Shown here in pieces: positions 27,963 to 36,564 of a stretch of 64,000 bases of DNA. The translations under genes were made by a program, and so were the position numbers. The stretch lies in the NCBI RefSeq assembly GCF_003020585.1, contig NZ_PXUE01000001.1, forward strand, positions 1,116,001-1,180,000, in the 5' to 3' direction. Under the pieces are notes generated by a model that worked only from the letters and a program-made list of their open reading frames with translations, made no database searches and was not told the origin of the DNA. This DNA is from Chryseobacterium aurantiacum. Its GTDB lineage: Bacteria > Bacteroidota > Bacteroidia > Flavobacteriales > Weeksellaceae. Each line of letters starts with the position of its first letter. The stretch's first letter is position 1.

Positions 27963-28841
27963 ATGAGAAGAACATTTCTGTTATTAGCTTTTCTTGCCTT
28001 TCAAACTGCATTTTCCCAACAGGCAGATTTTCTGAAAATAAAAAAATATAGAATCAACCATTTGGAAGATAAAATTCAGGAGACTTCCGGGTTGAATTTC
28101 TTTAATGGAAAATTGTTCACCTTTAATGATAGTGGAAACGCTCCGGAACTATTCGAGATCAATACCACCTCAGGAGAAGTAATAAAAACCTTAAAAGTGA
28201 ATGCCAGAAATACGGATTGGGAAGCTTTGACGAATGATGGTACCCATTTTTACATTGGTGACTTTGGAAACAATGATGGAAGCAGAAGACATCTTACCAT
28301 TTATAAAGTTCCGTTTCAGGGAGACAGCCTGCAAAATGGACAGCTGAAAGAAATTAAGTTCCATTATCCTGAACAAACTGATTATAAATCTACTTACTTT
28401 AATACAGACTATGATGCGGAAGCAATGGTTTATACCAACGGAAAACTTCATCTTTTTACAAAAGAATGGGCTTCAAAAGCAACAGTGCATTATGTAATAG
28501 ATCCCGAATTAAATGAAAAACAGGATGCAGTAAAAGCAGAAACCTATAAAACGAATTTTATGGTAACTGATGCTGCCTATTTTGAGAAAAAACTCTATTT
28601 AGTGGGGTATACCAAGAAGACAGAAGTCTTTTTGGATGTTTTTACCGAAACAGAACCGGGAATATTCTTTAAAGAAAGACCAAGGCATTATTACTTGGGA
28701 AGTTCCCTGTCAATAGGGCAGATTGAGGGAGTTGCGGTAGACCAAACCGGAATTTATCTATCCGGAGAAAAATTCAAATCTCCGCTGGGTAGTACAAAGC
28801 CGTCACTTTATTTTGTTCCAAAAGAGCAACTCAGGGATTAA
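27963..28841 (+). CDS. Secreted beta-propeller-like protein (SdiA-regulated/esterase-like)
   Basis: This 292-residue exported protein has a clear signal peptide (MRRTFLLLAFLAFQTAFSQ). The body repeats strand pairs such as LEDKIQETSGLNFFNGKLFTFNDSGN, NARNTDWEALTNDGTHFYIGDFGNNDG and LSIGQIEGVAVDQTGIYLSGE, like the SdiA-regulated/phytase-like propeller families. No catalytic motif is obvious and the function is unknown. It is followed 72 bp later by the polyprenyl synthase, which has its own -7 box, so co-transcription is uncertain. Confidence 0.7.
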   Translation: MRRTFLLLAFLAFQTAFSQQADFLKIKKYRINHLEDKIQETSGLNFFNGKLFTFNDSGNAPELFEINTTSGEVIKTLKVNARNTDWEALTNDGTHFYIGDFGNNDGSRRHLTIYKVPFQGDSLQNGQLKEIKFHYPEQTDYKSTYFNTDYDAEAMVYTNGKLHLFTKEWASKATVHYVIDPELNEKQDAVKAETYKTNFMVTDAAYFEKKLYLVGYTKKTEVFLDVFTETEPGIFFKERPRHYYLGSSLSIGQIEGVAVDQTGIYLSGEKFKSPLGSTKPSLYFVPKEQLRD

Positions 28842-28868
28842 TTTTTCTTAAAATTGAGCGAAAAAAAT

Positions 28869-28876
28869 TATCTTTG
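28869..28876 (+). promoter_or_regulatory. -7 box of the polyprenyl synthase gene
   Basis: TATCTTTG fits TAnnTTTG and lies 37 nt before the GTG start at 28914. A -33 TTG at standard spacing was not found. Confidence 0.5.
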
Positions 28877-28913
28877 TGAGAATTAATAATTATTCACCCA
28901 GCATTCGCAGATT

Positions 28914-29891
28914 GTGGCAAATATCGTAGAAGAAATCAAGCAACCGATCAATGAGGAAATGAAGCTTTTCGAGCAAAAGTTTTATGAATCGATGCAGAGC
29001 AAAGTCCCTTTGTTAGACAAGGTAACTCGTTTTATTGTTACCACTAAAGGGAAACAGATGCGTCCTATGTTTGTATTTCTTTGTGCCAAGCTGGTGGGGA
29101 ATGTTACAGAAAAGACCTATCGTGGAGCTTCCATGATAGAATTAATTCATACCGCTACACTAGTACATGACGATGTAGTGGATGAAAGTTTTAAACGTCG
29201 TAATTTTTTCTCTATCAATGCATTATGGAAGAATAAGATTGCGGTTTTGGTAGGGGATTATCTTTTGTCAAAATCTGTTTTATTATCCACAGACCATAAA
29301 GATTATGACTTGCTTGGAGTGATTTCTAGAACGATCCGTGAAATGTCCGAAGGAGAACTTCTTCAATTGGAGAAAGCCAGAAAACTGGACATAACGGAAG
29401 ATGTTTACTATGAAATTATTAGACAGAAAACAGCTACTTTAATTGCTGCGTGCTGTGAAATTGGAGTTCTTTCCAACAGTACAGATGAAGTTCTTGCCAA
29501 AAAAATGCTGGACTTCGGAACCTATACAGGAATGGCTTTCCAGATTAAGGATGATCTTTTTGATTATTTAAGTTCAAACGTGATCGGAAAACCCGTAGGA
29601 ATTGATATTAAGGAACAAAAAATGACTCTGCCATTAATTCACACCTTGAAAATGGCGGGCGAAAAGGATAGAAAATACTATTTTGATACCATTAAGCGTT
29701 ATAACAACAACCCCAAAAGAGTAAAAGAACTGATAGAATTTGTCAAAAATTCCGGTGGCTTGGAGTACGCGATTACAGTGATGAAAGATTTTCAGCAGAA
29801 AGCGAAGGATATTCTTAATGAATTCCCAGATTCTGAAGCAAGAAGATCTTTACATATTATGCTGGATTATGTAATAGAGCGAAAATTTTAA
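28914..29891 (+). CDS. Polyprenyl diphosphate synthase (trans-isoprenyl, long-chain)
   Basis: This 325-residue enzyme elongates allylic diphosphates with IPP, probably supplying the menaquinone side chain. The first aspartate-rich motif is LVHDDVVDES and the second KDDLFDY; GKQMRP near residue 45 binds IPP. The start codon is GTG, chosen because it gives the usual N-terminus and no ATG lies before the conserved region. The stop is one base from the stop of a convergent small membrane protein. The chain length cannot be read with certainty. Confidence 0.9.
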   Translation: MANIVEEIKQPINEEMKLFEQKFYESMQSKVPLLDKVTRFIVTTKGKQMRPMFVFLCAKLVGNVTEKTYRGASMIELIHTATLVHDDVVDESFKRRNFFSINALWKNKIAVLVGDYLLSKSVLLSTDHKDYDLLGVISRTIREMSEGELLQLEKARKLDITEDVYYEIIRQKTATLIAACCEIGVLSNSTDEVLAKKMLDFGTYTGMAFQIKDDLFDYLSSNVIGKPVGIDIKEQKMTLPLIHTLKMAGEKDRKYYFDTIKRYNNNPKRVKELIEFVKNSGGLEYAITVMKDFQQKAKDILNEFPDSEARRSLHIMLDYVIERKF

Positions 29892-29892
29892 A

Positions 29893-30186
29893 TTAAATAA
29901 TTTTCAGGGTTACAATAATAACAGCTAGAACTATACAAAATAAAGCGATTAAAAATAAATAATCCGCAATACTCTCAAACGTGTATTCCCGCCTTTTATT
30001 TCTCGTTCTAATCGCCAGGAACGAAAAAAAGCAGCTACATGCAAAAAGCAGACATGCAAGACCAGCAAATTCGTCTAAATATGTACTGCGGCTGATTTTA
30101 GTGATCTTCAATGACGTGATGATAATCAATGAAAACCCTAAAAGATTGCTCGATGCATTCAGTATATGAGGTGATTTTTTTTCCAT
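29893..30186 (-). CDS. Small hypothetical membrane protein
   Basis: This 97-residue protein has three hydrophobic segments (LLGFSLIIITSL, LACLLFACSCFFSFLAI, YLFLIALFCIVLAVIIVTL) and a basic loop (RTRNKRREYTF). The start is placed at the ATG giving MEKKSPHIL; the longer form from 30216 uses a less convincing start. It converges on the polyprenyl synthase with one base between stops. No family is recognised. The hydrophobic pattern and uninterrupted frame support a real gene. Confidence 0.6.
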   Translation of the reverse strand: MEKKSPHILNASSNLLGFSLIIITSLKITKISRSTYLDEFAGLACLLFACSCFFSFLAIRTRNKRREYTFESIADYLFLIALFCIVLAVIIVTLKII

Positions 30187-30323
30187 CTTTACAAATTTTT
30201 TCAAAATAAAGCACAATTTTTTTTATTATCAAATTTTTAAAAAAGATTATTAAAAATTAAAATTAATTTAAAAAGTGTATATTAGCAAAATACTTGAAGA
30301 TTTAAAAACTTTTTTACTTAGCT

Positions 30324-32756
30324 ATGCAAACAACCTATATTGAAACACAGCAAATATCCTTTCAAGATTTTAAAAATCAGATACTTGAAGATTACAAGTT
30401 AGGAAGGATTTCTCGTGAAATGTCTTATCTCGGAAGGAGAGAAGTACTTACCGGAAAAGCTAAATTCGGAATTTTTGGGGATGGTAAGGAGCTTCCTCAG
30501 CTGGCAATGGCGAAAGTTTTCAGAAATGGGGACTTCCGTTCAGGGTATTACAGAGACCAGACTTTTGCATTAGCAATAGATGCCTTAACAGTAGAAAGTT
30601 TCTTCGCGCAGATGTATGCAGATACAAGCGTAGAAAGAGAACCTGCTTCAGCGGGAAGACAGATGAACGGACACTTCGCAACAAGAAGTTTAAATGAGGA
30701 CGGAAGCTGGAAAGATCTTACAGCACAGAAGAATATCTCTTCAGATATTTCTCCTACAGCAGGTCAAATGCCGAGATTATTAGGACTAGCTCAGGCATCT
30801 ACTATTTATAAAAGTGTAAAATTTGATGGTTCAGAAAAATTTTCCAAAGAAGGTAATGAAATTGCTTTCGGAACAATTGGGGATGCATCTACAGCAGAAG
30901 GTCACTTCTGGGAAACATTAAATGCAGCATGTGCACTTCAGGTTCCTATGATTGTATCGATTTGGGATGACGGATACGGAATTTCAGTTCCTACAAAAAA
31001 CCAGAGAGCAAAAGCTGATATCAGCGAAATGTTAAGCGGTTTCCAGAGAAAAGAAGGAGAAAACCAAGGATGTGAGATTATTCAGGTGAAAGCTTGGGAT
31101 TATCCTGCATTATTAGATGCCTACGCAAGAGCGGAGCATTTTGCAAGAACAGAAAGCGTTCCTGTAGTGGTTCACGTGATAGACGTTACACAGCCTCAAG
31201 GGCACTCTACATCAGGATCTCACGAAAGATATAAAAATGAAGCACGTCTTGCTTGGGAAGCTGAGTTTGACGGATTAGTAAAATTCAAGGAGTGGATTCT
31301 TAACTATTCTATCGAAATTGATGGAAAAGAAGAAGTCATTGCTACTACCGAAGAATTAGATGCTATTGACGAAGAAGCCAAAAAGAAAGCTAAGACAGGA
31401 CAGAAAGCAGCTTGGGATAATTATCAGAATGCAATCAAGGATTTAATTCAGTCTGTTTTACCTTTAGTAGAAAATCTTAAAGGACAGAACGCTGAAGTAG
31501 AAACTTATATTACTCATTTCAATAAATTAGTTTCAAAAGCTAAGAAAGATGTATTCCATTTAGCAAGAAAAGCTTTATTGGCTACAAGAGGAACAAACTC
31601 TGCAGAGAGAAACCAATTGATGCAGAAGTACAATGAAGTAGCAGAAGTTGAAAAAGACAACTACTCATCTCACTTATATTCTCAATCTGAATGGAAAGCT
31701 GAAAATATTCAGGAAATTAAGCCTGTATATTCTGACAGTTCTGAAGACGTAGACGGAAGAGTAGTTATTAGAAATAACTTTGATAAAATCTTTGAAAAAT
31801 ATCCTGAAACATTAATTTTTGGTGAAGATACCGGAAACATCGGTGATGTAAACCAAGGATTAGAAGGAATGCAGGAGAAATATGGTGCTTTACGTATCGC
31901 TGACACAGGAATTCGTGAAGCTACGATTCTTGGACAAGGTATTGGTATGGCAATGAGAGGGTTAAAACCAATCGCTGAAATCCAATATCTGGACTACGTT
32001 CTTTATTGTTTACAAGGTATGAGTGATGATCTGGCAACTGTACATTATAGAACTAAAGGAGGTCAGAAAGCTCCATTGATCATCAGAACAAGAGGTCACA
32101 GACTGGAAGGAATCTGGCACTCTGGATCTCCAATGGCGGGAATTCTTAACCTTTCAAAAGGTATTTTAGTATTGGTTCCAAGAAGTTTAACTAAAGCAGC
32201 AGGTTTCTACAACACAATGCTTCAGGCTGACGAACCGGCAATCATTGTAGAATGTCTGAACGGATACAGATTAAAAGAAAAACAACCAGATAACCTAGGT
32301 GAATTCACTGTTCCTGTAGGTAAAATTGAAGTTACAAAAGAAGGAAAAGATGTTACCTTGGTAACTTACGGTTCTACATGGAGAGTGGTAACTGAAGCTG
32401 CTAATGAACTAGAAAAACTAGGAATTTCTGCAGAAGTTATCGATATCCAGTCATTAATTCCTTTCGATTTATCTCACGAAATCGCTGAAAGCGTTAAGAA
32501 AACGAACAGATTAGTAGTGATTGACGAAGATGTGGAAGGTGGAACAACAGGATTTATCCTACAGCAGATTCTTGAAAAGCAAAAAGCTTTCAGATATCTG
32601 GATTCAGATCCGTTGACAATCTCTGCCAATGATCACAGACCTGCCTATGCAAGTGATGGTGATTATTTCAGCAAGCCATCTACAGATGATATGGTAGAAA
32701 AAATCTACGCCATGTTTAATGAAACAAATCCTCAGAAATATCCTGCGATATTCTAA
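30324..32756 (+). CDS. 2-oxoacid dehydrogenase E1, fused alpha and beta subunits
   Basis: This 810-residue protein fuses the two E1 subunits of a thiamine-diphosphate-dependent 2-oxoacid dehydrogenase, most likely the branched-chain complex. The alpha part (about 1-400) has the ThDP motif GDASTAEGHFWETLNAACA and GYGISVPT; the beta part (about 470-805) has FGEDTGNIGDVNQGLEG, GIREATILGQGIGMAMRGLKPIAEIQY and a C-terminal transketolase domain (GKIEVTKEGKDVTLVTYGSTW). Alpha/beta fusions of this kind are common in Flavobacteriia. E2 is not next to it; an lpdA (E3) lies at 50060. Codon use is strongly biased, as in highly expressed genes. Confidence 0.9.
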   Translation: MQTTYIETQQISFQDFKNQILEDYKLGRISREMSYLGRREVLTGKAKFGIFGDGKELPQLAMAKVFRNGDFRSGYYRDQTFALAIDALTVESFFAQMYADTSVEREPASAGRQMNGHFATRSLNEDGSWKDLTAQKNISSDISPTAGQMPRLLGLAQASTIYKSVKFDGSEKFSKEGNEIAFGTIGDASTAEGHFWETLNAACALQVPMIVSIWDDGYGISVPTKNQRAKADISEMLSGFQRKEGENQGCEIIQVKAWDYPALLDAYARAEHFARTESVPVVVHVIDVTQPQGHSTSGSHERYKNEARLAWEAEFDGLVKFKEWILNYSIEIDGKEEVIATTEELDAIDEEAKKKAKTGQKAAWDNYQNAIKDLIQSVLPLVENLKGQNAEVETYITHFNKLVSKAKKDVFHLARKALLATRGTNSAERNQLMQKYNEVAEVEKDNYSSHLYSQSEWKAENIQEIKPVYSDSSEDVDGRVVIRNNFDKIFEKYPETLIFGEDTGNIGDVNQGLEGMQEKYGALRIADTGIREATILGQGIGMAMRGLKPIAEIQYLDYVLYCLQGMSDDLATVHYRTKGGQKAPLIIRTRGHRLEGIWHSGSPMAGILNLSKGILVLVPRSLTKAAGFYNTMLQADEPAIIVECLNGYRLKEKQPDNLGEFTVPVGKIEVTKEGKDVTLVTYGSTWRVVTEAANELEKLGISAEVIDIQSLIPFDLSHEIAESVKKTNRLVVIDEDVEGGTTGFILQQILEKQKAFRYLDSDPLTISANDHRPAYASDGDYFSKPSTDDMVEKIYAMFNETNPQKYPAIF

Positions 32757-32777
32757 TTGGGATTAAAATAATATCAA

Positions 32778-32813
32778 CAAGGGCTTTCAGATTTCTGAAA
32801 GCCCTTGTTTTTT
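32778..32813. terminator. Intrinsic terminator between convergent genes
   Basis: CAAGGGCTTTCAG pairs with CTGAAAGCCCTTG, followed by TTTTTT on the plus strand. Confidence 0.88.
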
Positions 32814-33228
32814 AATCTTCTTCAGCCAAAGTAATCCTCAGTTTATTCAAAGTATTCATTAAAGTGATACTGGCAGTTAATTCTACAATTTCACGTTCAG
32901 AAAAATGTTCAGTAAGTTTTTCCTTGATTTCATGCCAATCATTAGCATTACTGGTTACTGCTTCAGTCCAGTTTAAAACAAGCTTTTGCAGAGCATTGAA
33001 GGCATGGGTGTGTTTCCAGCCGGGAAGCCTGTTAATAGTGTCTTGCTCAAAGCCAAAGTTGAGTAATTCCTTCGCATGATAACTACAACAATAAGCACAT
33101 CCGTTGATTTGAGATACACGAAGTTCTGCCAGGGCAATAAGTTGCTCATCCATACCGGACTTTCTAATGCTTGTGTGGGCTTTATACAGATGACCAATGG
33201 TTTCTTTAGCAATTTCTTTGTAATTCAT
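32812..33228 (-). CDS. Carboxymuconolactone decarboxylase / AhpD-like protein
   Basis: This 138-residue protein has the CMD-family redox motif in NGCAYCCSYHAKELLNFG (CxxC followed by His two residues later), as in AhpD-type peroxidase partners. It probably acts in peroxide detoxification. The start at MNYKEIAKETIG was preferred to an upstream in-frame ATG, which would add a hydrophobic stretch not usual for the family. Confidence 0.85.
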   Translation of the reverse strand: MNYKEIAKETIGHLYKAHTSIRKSGMDEQLIALAELRVSQINGCAYCCSYHAKELLNFGFEQDTINRLPGWKHTHAFNALQKLVLNWTEAVTSNANDWHEIKEKLTEHFSEREIVELTASITLMNTLNKLRITLAEED

Positions 33229-33389
33229 AATGTAAATATTTCCGCAAAGTTGCACCAGAAACAATTCAAAAACCATATACTTACATTTTGGTTCTATACT
33301 TACCTTTTTGAAAGTGCTTTTTAAAATAAAGTGAATTTTATTGCAGGATAAGTTTGTAAATTTGAAATCAAGAGATCCTAAAAACTACC

Positions 33390-34127
33390 ATGAAAATTAC
33401 CAAATTAGTTATTCTGTTCAATTATAAAAAAATTCTGCTTGGAGTTGTTGTCTCCATTCTTCTTCTGATACTGTCATTTCAGCTTCATTCAAGTATTTTT
33501 AGCCTGTTACTATGGGGATTGAGTGGTCTTATTATTTTAAATATCATAGCCTCTCTAGCTGCGTCTTATTGGCTTTATGACCATTCTGATCTGTATGAAC
33601 TGAACAATTTGGAAGATACCATCCAGTGGGACAAAATTGAAAACGCAGTCCTTATTCATGCCAGTTTTGACCCTTTATCCCGACGATTGGAAGAGAAATA
33701 CCCTCATTTGAAACTTACGGTTTGTGATATTTATGGAAACAGACATGAACATGAAAGTGGTATTGAAGTTTCTAAAAAAACGTTTCCCCCCAATCCCAAA
33801 GAAATAAAAATTGATGTAGAGGCATTGCCATTTGAAGACGAATCTCAGGATGTGATCCTTGCCGTGACCGCTCTTCATGAGGTTTTAGATCATCAGAAAA
33901 GAGTATTGTTTTTTAAGGAGGCTAAAAGAGTTTTGAAGAAAGGAGGACTGATTGTGGTTTCAGAGCAATTTAGAGATGCCACTAACTTTATCTTCTTTAA
34001 TATCGGAGCATTTCATTTTTTAAGCTGGAAACACTGGAAAAATGCCATCGTACCTTCCGGATTGAAAATAACAGAGAACAAAAAGATCACACCTTTTGCC
34101 AATATGTTGATTATAAAGAAAGACTAA
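33390..34127 (+). CDS. Membrane-anchored class I SAM-dependent methyltransferase
   Basis: This 245-residue protein opens with two hydrophobic helices (ILLGVVVSILLLILSFQL and LLLWGLSGLIILNIIASLAASYWL), followed by a methyltransferase domain (NAVLIHASFDPLSRRLEEKYPHLKLTVCDIYG, then DVILAVTALHEVLDH and EAKRVLKKGGLIVVSEQ). The usual motif I glycines are replaced by an unusual HASFDPLS sequence, so SAM binding may be atypical. A TAAATTTG -7 box lies at 33357-33364. The substrate is unknown. Confidence 0.75.
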   Translation: MKITKLVILFNYKKILLGVVVSILLLILSFQLHSSIFSLLLWGLSGLIILNIIASLAASYWLYDHSDLYELNNLEDTIQWDKIENAVLIHASFDPLSRRLEEKYPHLKLTVCDIYGNRHEHESGIEVSKKTFPPNPKEIKIDVEALPFEDESQDVILAVTALHEVLDHQKRVLFFKEAKRVLKKGGLIVVSEQFRDATNFIFFNIGAFHFLSWKHWKNAIVPSGLKITENKKITPFANMLIIKKD

Positions 34128-34206
34128 AAATGAATATCATTATTTTTAAAAAGTAAGCCTAAGAATTGATGTAAACTATCTTATAAATACTTGAATTTGA
34201 ACTAAT

Positions 34207-34237
34207 AAAAAGGCTATCAAACATTGACAGCCTTTTT
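34207..34237. terminator. Bidirectional terminator overlapping the 3' end of the HxlR gene
   Basis: AAAAGGCTATCAA and TTGACAGCCTTTT pair with one mismatch and have A/T runs on both sides. The hairpin includes the last codons of the HxlR gene (stop at 34217). Confidence 0.7.
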
Positions 34238-34600
34238 CGTTTTTTTATCTACCAGACTACAATCCTTATCATAGAGTCCTTTCACTTGATATTTTGCCTC
34301 CCATTCTTCCAAAAGATATAAGATTGGAAGAAGGGCCAATCCTTTTTCAGTAAGAGAATATTCAACTCTTGGAGGAAGTTCCTTAAATTCTTCACGGATA
34401 ATCAATCCATCACTTTCCATTTCCCTCAACTGATCAGTCAATACCTTTCTGGAGATGACATTAATGCGCACAGCAAGCTCTCCAAAACGTAATTTTCTGT
34501 CCTTAATAACCAGAACAATGATGGGTTTCCATTTGCTTCCCAAGGCGGCCATTGCCTTTCCCAGAGGACAGCTGTATTGCATTAATTCGTTCTTTTTCAT
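34217..34600 (-). CDS. HxlR-family transcriptional regulator
   Basis: This 127-residue winged-helix regulator has the family core CPLGKAMAALGSKWKPIIVLVI, LRFGELAVRINVISRKVLTDQLREMESDGLI and RVEYSLTEKGLALLPIL. HxlR proteins act as dimers and often control a divergent oxidoreductase gene, as here (ene-reductase at 34766). Candidate operators based on GTTAC repeats fill the 165-bp divergent space. A conserved Cys10 near the N-terminus may sense electrophiles, as in YodB/QorR-type members; that is inference. Confidence 0.88.
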   Translation of the reverse strand: MKKNELMQYSCPLGKAMAALGSKWKPIIVLVIKDRKLRFGELAVRINVISRKVLTDQLREMESDGLIIREEFKELPPRVEYSLTEKGLALLPILYLLEEWEAKYQVKGLYDKDCSLVDKKTKKAVNV

Positions 34601-34644
34601 AGAGATACATTTTTTTTAAGCCATATAAAACCAAAATCTCATAC

Positions 34645-34741
34645 GTTACTTTAATGTTACTAATGTAAGTTACTGCGAAGTTACCACTATTTTTTCAATG
34701 AAAGATACAAAAACGAACTATTATTAGTTACTTTGTGTAAC
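34645..34741. promoter_or_regulatory. GTTAC-repeat operator region between HxlR and ene-reductase genes
   Basis: GTTAC occurs at 34645, 34656, 34669 and 34680 (11-13 nt apart) and in a palindrome GTTAC-TTTGT-GTAAC at 34727-34741; GTTAC-TAAT-GTAAG at 34656-34669 is a second dyad. The last dyad overlaps the likely -7 region of the ene-reductase gene. Confidence 0.5.
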
Positions 34742-34765
34742 AATTATAAAATACAATTTTAAATT

Positions 34766-35827
34766 ATGAGTACATCATCATTATTTAAACCGTTTCAATA
34801 CAAGAATCTAGAGCTTAAAAATAGAATCGTAATGGCTCCAATGACCAGAGCACAATCTGACAATGGAGTTCCTACTCAGAACATCGCAGACTATTACGGA
34901 AGAAGAGCTGCTTCAGAAGTAGGATTAATTCTTTCCGAGGGAACTGTAATCAACAGACCTGGGTCAAAAAATCTACAGAATATTCCGGATTTCTACGGAA
35001 CTGAGGCTTTAAACGGCTGGAAAAACGTAATAGATACTGTACACCAGAATGGTGGTAAAATGGGACCGCAGATCTGGCATGTAGGAGATACCAGAATGTC
35101 TGAAGACTATCCTTTAACTCCAATGGAGAAAGCCTCAACAATGACTATTGAGGATATTCAGGATACAATTGCACAATTTGCAGCTTCTGCAAAATCCGCG
35201 AAAGATCTTGGATTTGACTGCCTTGAAATTCATGGTGCCCATGGGTATCTTATCGATCAGTTTTTCTGGGAAGTAACCAATACAAGAACAGATGAATATG
35301 GCGGGAAAACCTTAAAGGAAAGAAGTAGGTTTGCTGTAGAAGTGGTTAAAGCAATCAGAGAAGCAGTAGGAGAGGACTTTACGATTATTCTTCGTCTTTC
35401 ACAATGGAAGCAGCAGGATTATAAGACTAGGTTGGCATTTACTCCCAATGAAATGGAAGACTGGTTGTTACCATTAAAAGAGGCCGGAGTAGATATTTTC
35501 CATTGTTCACAACGTCGTTTTTGGGAACCGGAATTTGAGGGTTCTGATTTAAACTTTGCAGGCTGGGCTAAGAAAATTACTGGTCAACCAACCATTACAG
35601 TGGGTTCTGTAGGATTAAATGGCGATTTTCTGAATGCTTTTGCAGGTCAGGGAACAGAAAAAACAGACCTTACAGAGTTAATGAGAAGACTTGATAATGA
35701 GGAGTTTGATCTTGTGGCCGTAGGACGTGCTATTTTACAGGATCACCAATGGGTAAAAAAGATCAAAGACGGAAACGTTGAAGAACTTTTAGACTTTTCA
35801 GCAGAGAGTATGGGCGTATTATTTTAA
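34766..35827 (+). CDS. Old-yellow-enzyme-family alkene reductase
   Basis: This 353-residue FMN-dependent NAD(P)H oxidoreductase reduces activated C=C bonds of electrophilic enones and nitro compounds. The family's start (FKPFQYKNLELKNRIVMAPM), the substrate-binding pair in EIHGAHGYLIDQFFW (HxxH), RTDEYGG and the C-terminal FDLVAVGRAILQDHQW are all present. It is transcribed away from an HxlR regulator, the pattern of an electrophile-induced detoxification unit. The strong terminator at 35972 follows. Confidence 0.9.
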   Translation: MSTSSLFKPFQYKNLELKNRIVMAPMTRAQSDNGVPTQNIADYYGRRAASEVGLILSEGTVINRPGSKNLQNIPDFYGTEALNGWKNVIDTVHQNGGKMGPQIWHVGDTRMSEDYPLTPMEKASTMTIEDIQDTIAQFAASAKSAKDLGFDCLEIHGAHGYLIDQFFWEVTNTRTDEYGGKTLKERSRFAVEVVKAIREAVGEDFTIILRLSQWKQQDYKTRLAFTPNEMEDWLLPLKEAGVDIFHCSQRRFWEPEFEGSDLNFAGWAKKITGQPTITVGSVGLNGDFLNAFAGQGTEKTDLTELMRRLDNEEFDLVAVGRAILQDHQWVKKIKDGNVEELLDFSAESMGVLF

Positions 35828-35971
35828 TATGAATTGGTAAAGAATGAGCAGGCTAGCAAGGAATTTTTTACAGCATAATTTATTCACTTGTGTAGCAATA
35901 TTCATCCTTTATCATTCCTATTAATTAACATAATTCACTTTATTTTATATTTAATTTTCACCTATTTATTA

Positions 35972-36006
35972 AAAACCGGTCTTCAGAATTTCTGAGGACC
36001 GGTTTT
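35972..36006. terminator. Intrinsic terminator between convergent genes
   Basis: AAAACCGGTC and GACCGGTTTT flank a further TTCAGA/TCTGA pairing; the stem serves the ene-reductase (plus) and the bacteriocin-like peptides (minus). Confidence 0.88.
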
Positions 36007-36019
36007 GTAATTTTAGAGT

Positions 36020-36178
36020 CTACCTACATCCAAGTTCTGCGGGTTCGCAAGACCAGTAAGCCGGAAATCCATCTTCAGCTTTATGACGGCAGGCAATTTG
36101 CCCGCCTTCACAGGAAGGAGCGTTTCCTCCATTGATTTTTCTCAATTCTGACTTTGCTAGTTTTTTTAGATTTTTCAT
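36020..36178 (-). CDS. Bacteriocin-like peptide with double-glycine leader (copy B)
   Basis: This 52-residue peptide starts MKNLKKLAKSELRKINGG, a leader with a GG cleavage motif shared by many Chryseobacterium bacteriocin-like peptides. The core carries four cysteines in the pattern C-x6-C-x13-C-x6-C. It has the same leader and 5' region as its neighbour at 36240, so the pair arose by tandem duplication. A longer in-frame start at 36238 would add 20 residues from the repeated untranslated region and is rejected. No dedicated modification or export gene is adjacent. Whether it is an antimicrobial, a signal or modified is unknown. Confidence 0.75.
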   Translation of the reverse strand: MKNLKKLAKSELRKINGGNAPSCEGGQIACRHKAEDGFPAYWSCEPAELGCR

Positions 36179-36239
36179 TTGTAATAATTTGTTGGTTGGT
36201 ATTAATGTAATATTGTGTAGATTTTGTTGGTGAAACAAA

Positions 36240-36395
36240 TTAAGGGCAATTCATTGTTTCTGGGATACATCTCCAGCGTTGAGAACCATCTTTACCCGTA
36301 TAATAACATTCATGGGTACCCGTTGGGCATTCCGGAGCGTTTCCTCCATTGATTTTTCTCAATTCTGATTTTGCTAATTTCTTTAGGTTTTTCAT
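36240..36395 (-). CDS. Bacteriocin-like peptide with double-glycine leader (copy A)
   Basis: This 51-residue peptide shares its first 21 residues with copy B (identical leader through NGGNAP) but has a different core: cysteines spaced C-x6-C-x12-C-x6-C, with a WRC segment near the end. It lies upstream of copy B by 61 bp on the minus strand, and it alone retains a good promoter (36419-36448). The conserved Cys spacing in divergent cores suggests two disulfides or thioether bridges and selection on diversity. The function is unknown. Confidence 0.72.
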   Translation of the reverse strand: MKNLKKLAKSELRKINGGNAPECPTGTHECYYTGKDGSQRWRCIPETMNCP

Positions 36396-36418
36396 TTGTA
36401 ATAATTTGTTGGTTGATA

Positions 36419-36448
36419 CAAATGTAATATTTTTTGTTAATTGAACAA
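36419..36448 (-). promoter_or_regulatory. Promoter of the bacteriocin-like peptide pair
   Basis: On the minus strand TTG (36448-36446), 19 nt, then TACATTTG (36426-36419), a full Bacteroidota promoter. The equivalent box before copy B has decayed to TACATTAA. Confidence 0.65.
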
Positions 36449-36564
36449 TAATTTTCGCTAATTGGTGAAATTATTTTAAAATTTTATTTTATTCTATTTT
36501 TTCCTTTATTTGTAGACTCATTATCTTAAAAGAAGTTGACAATAATGTCATACAAATTGTAAGA

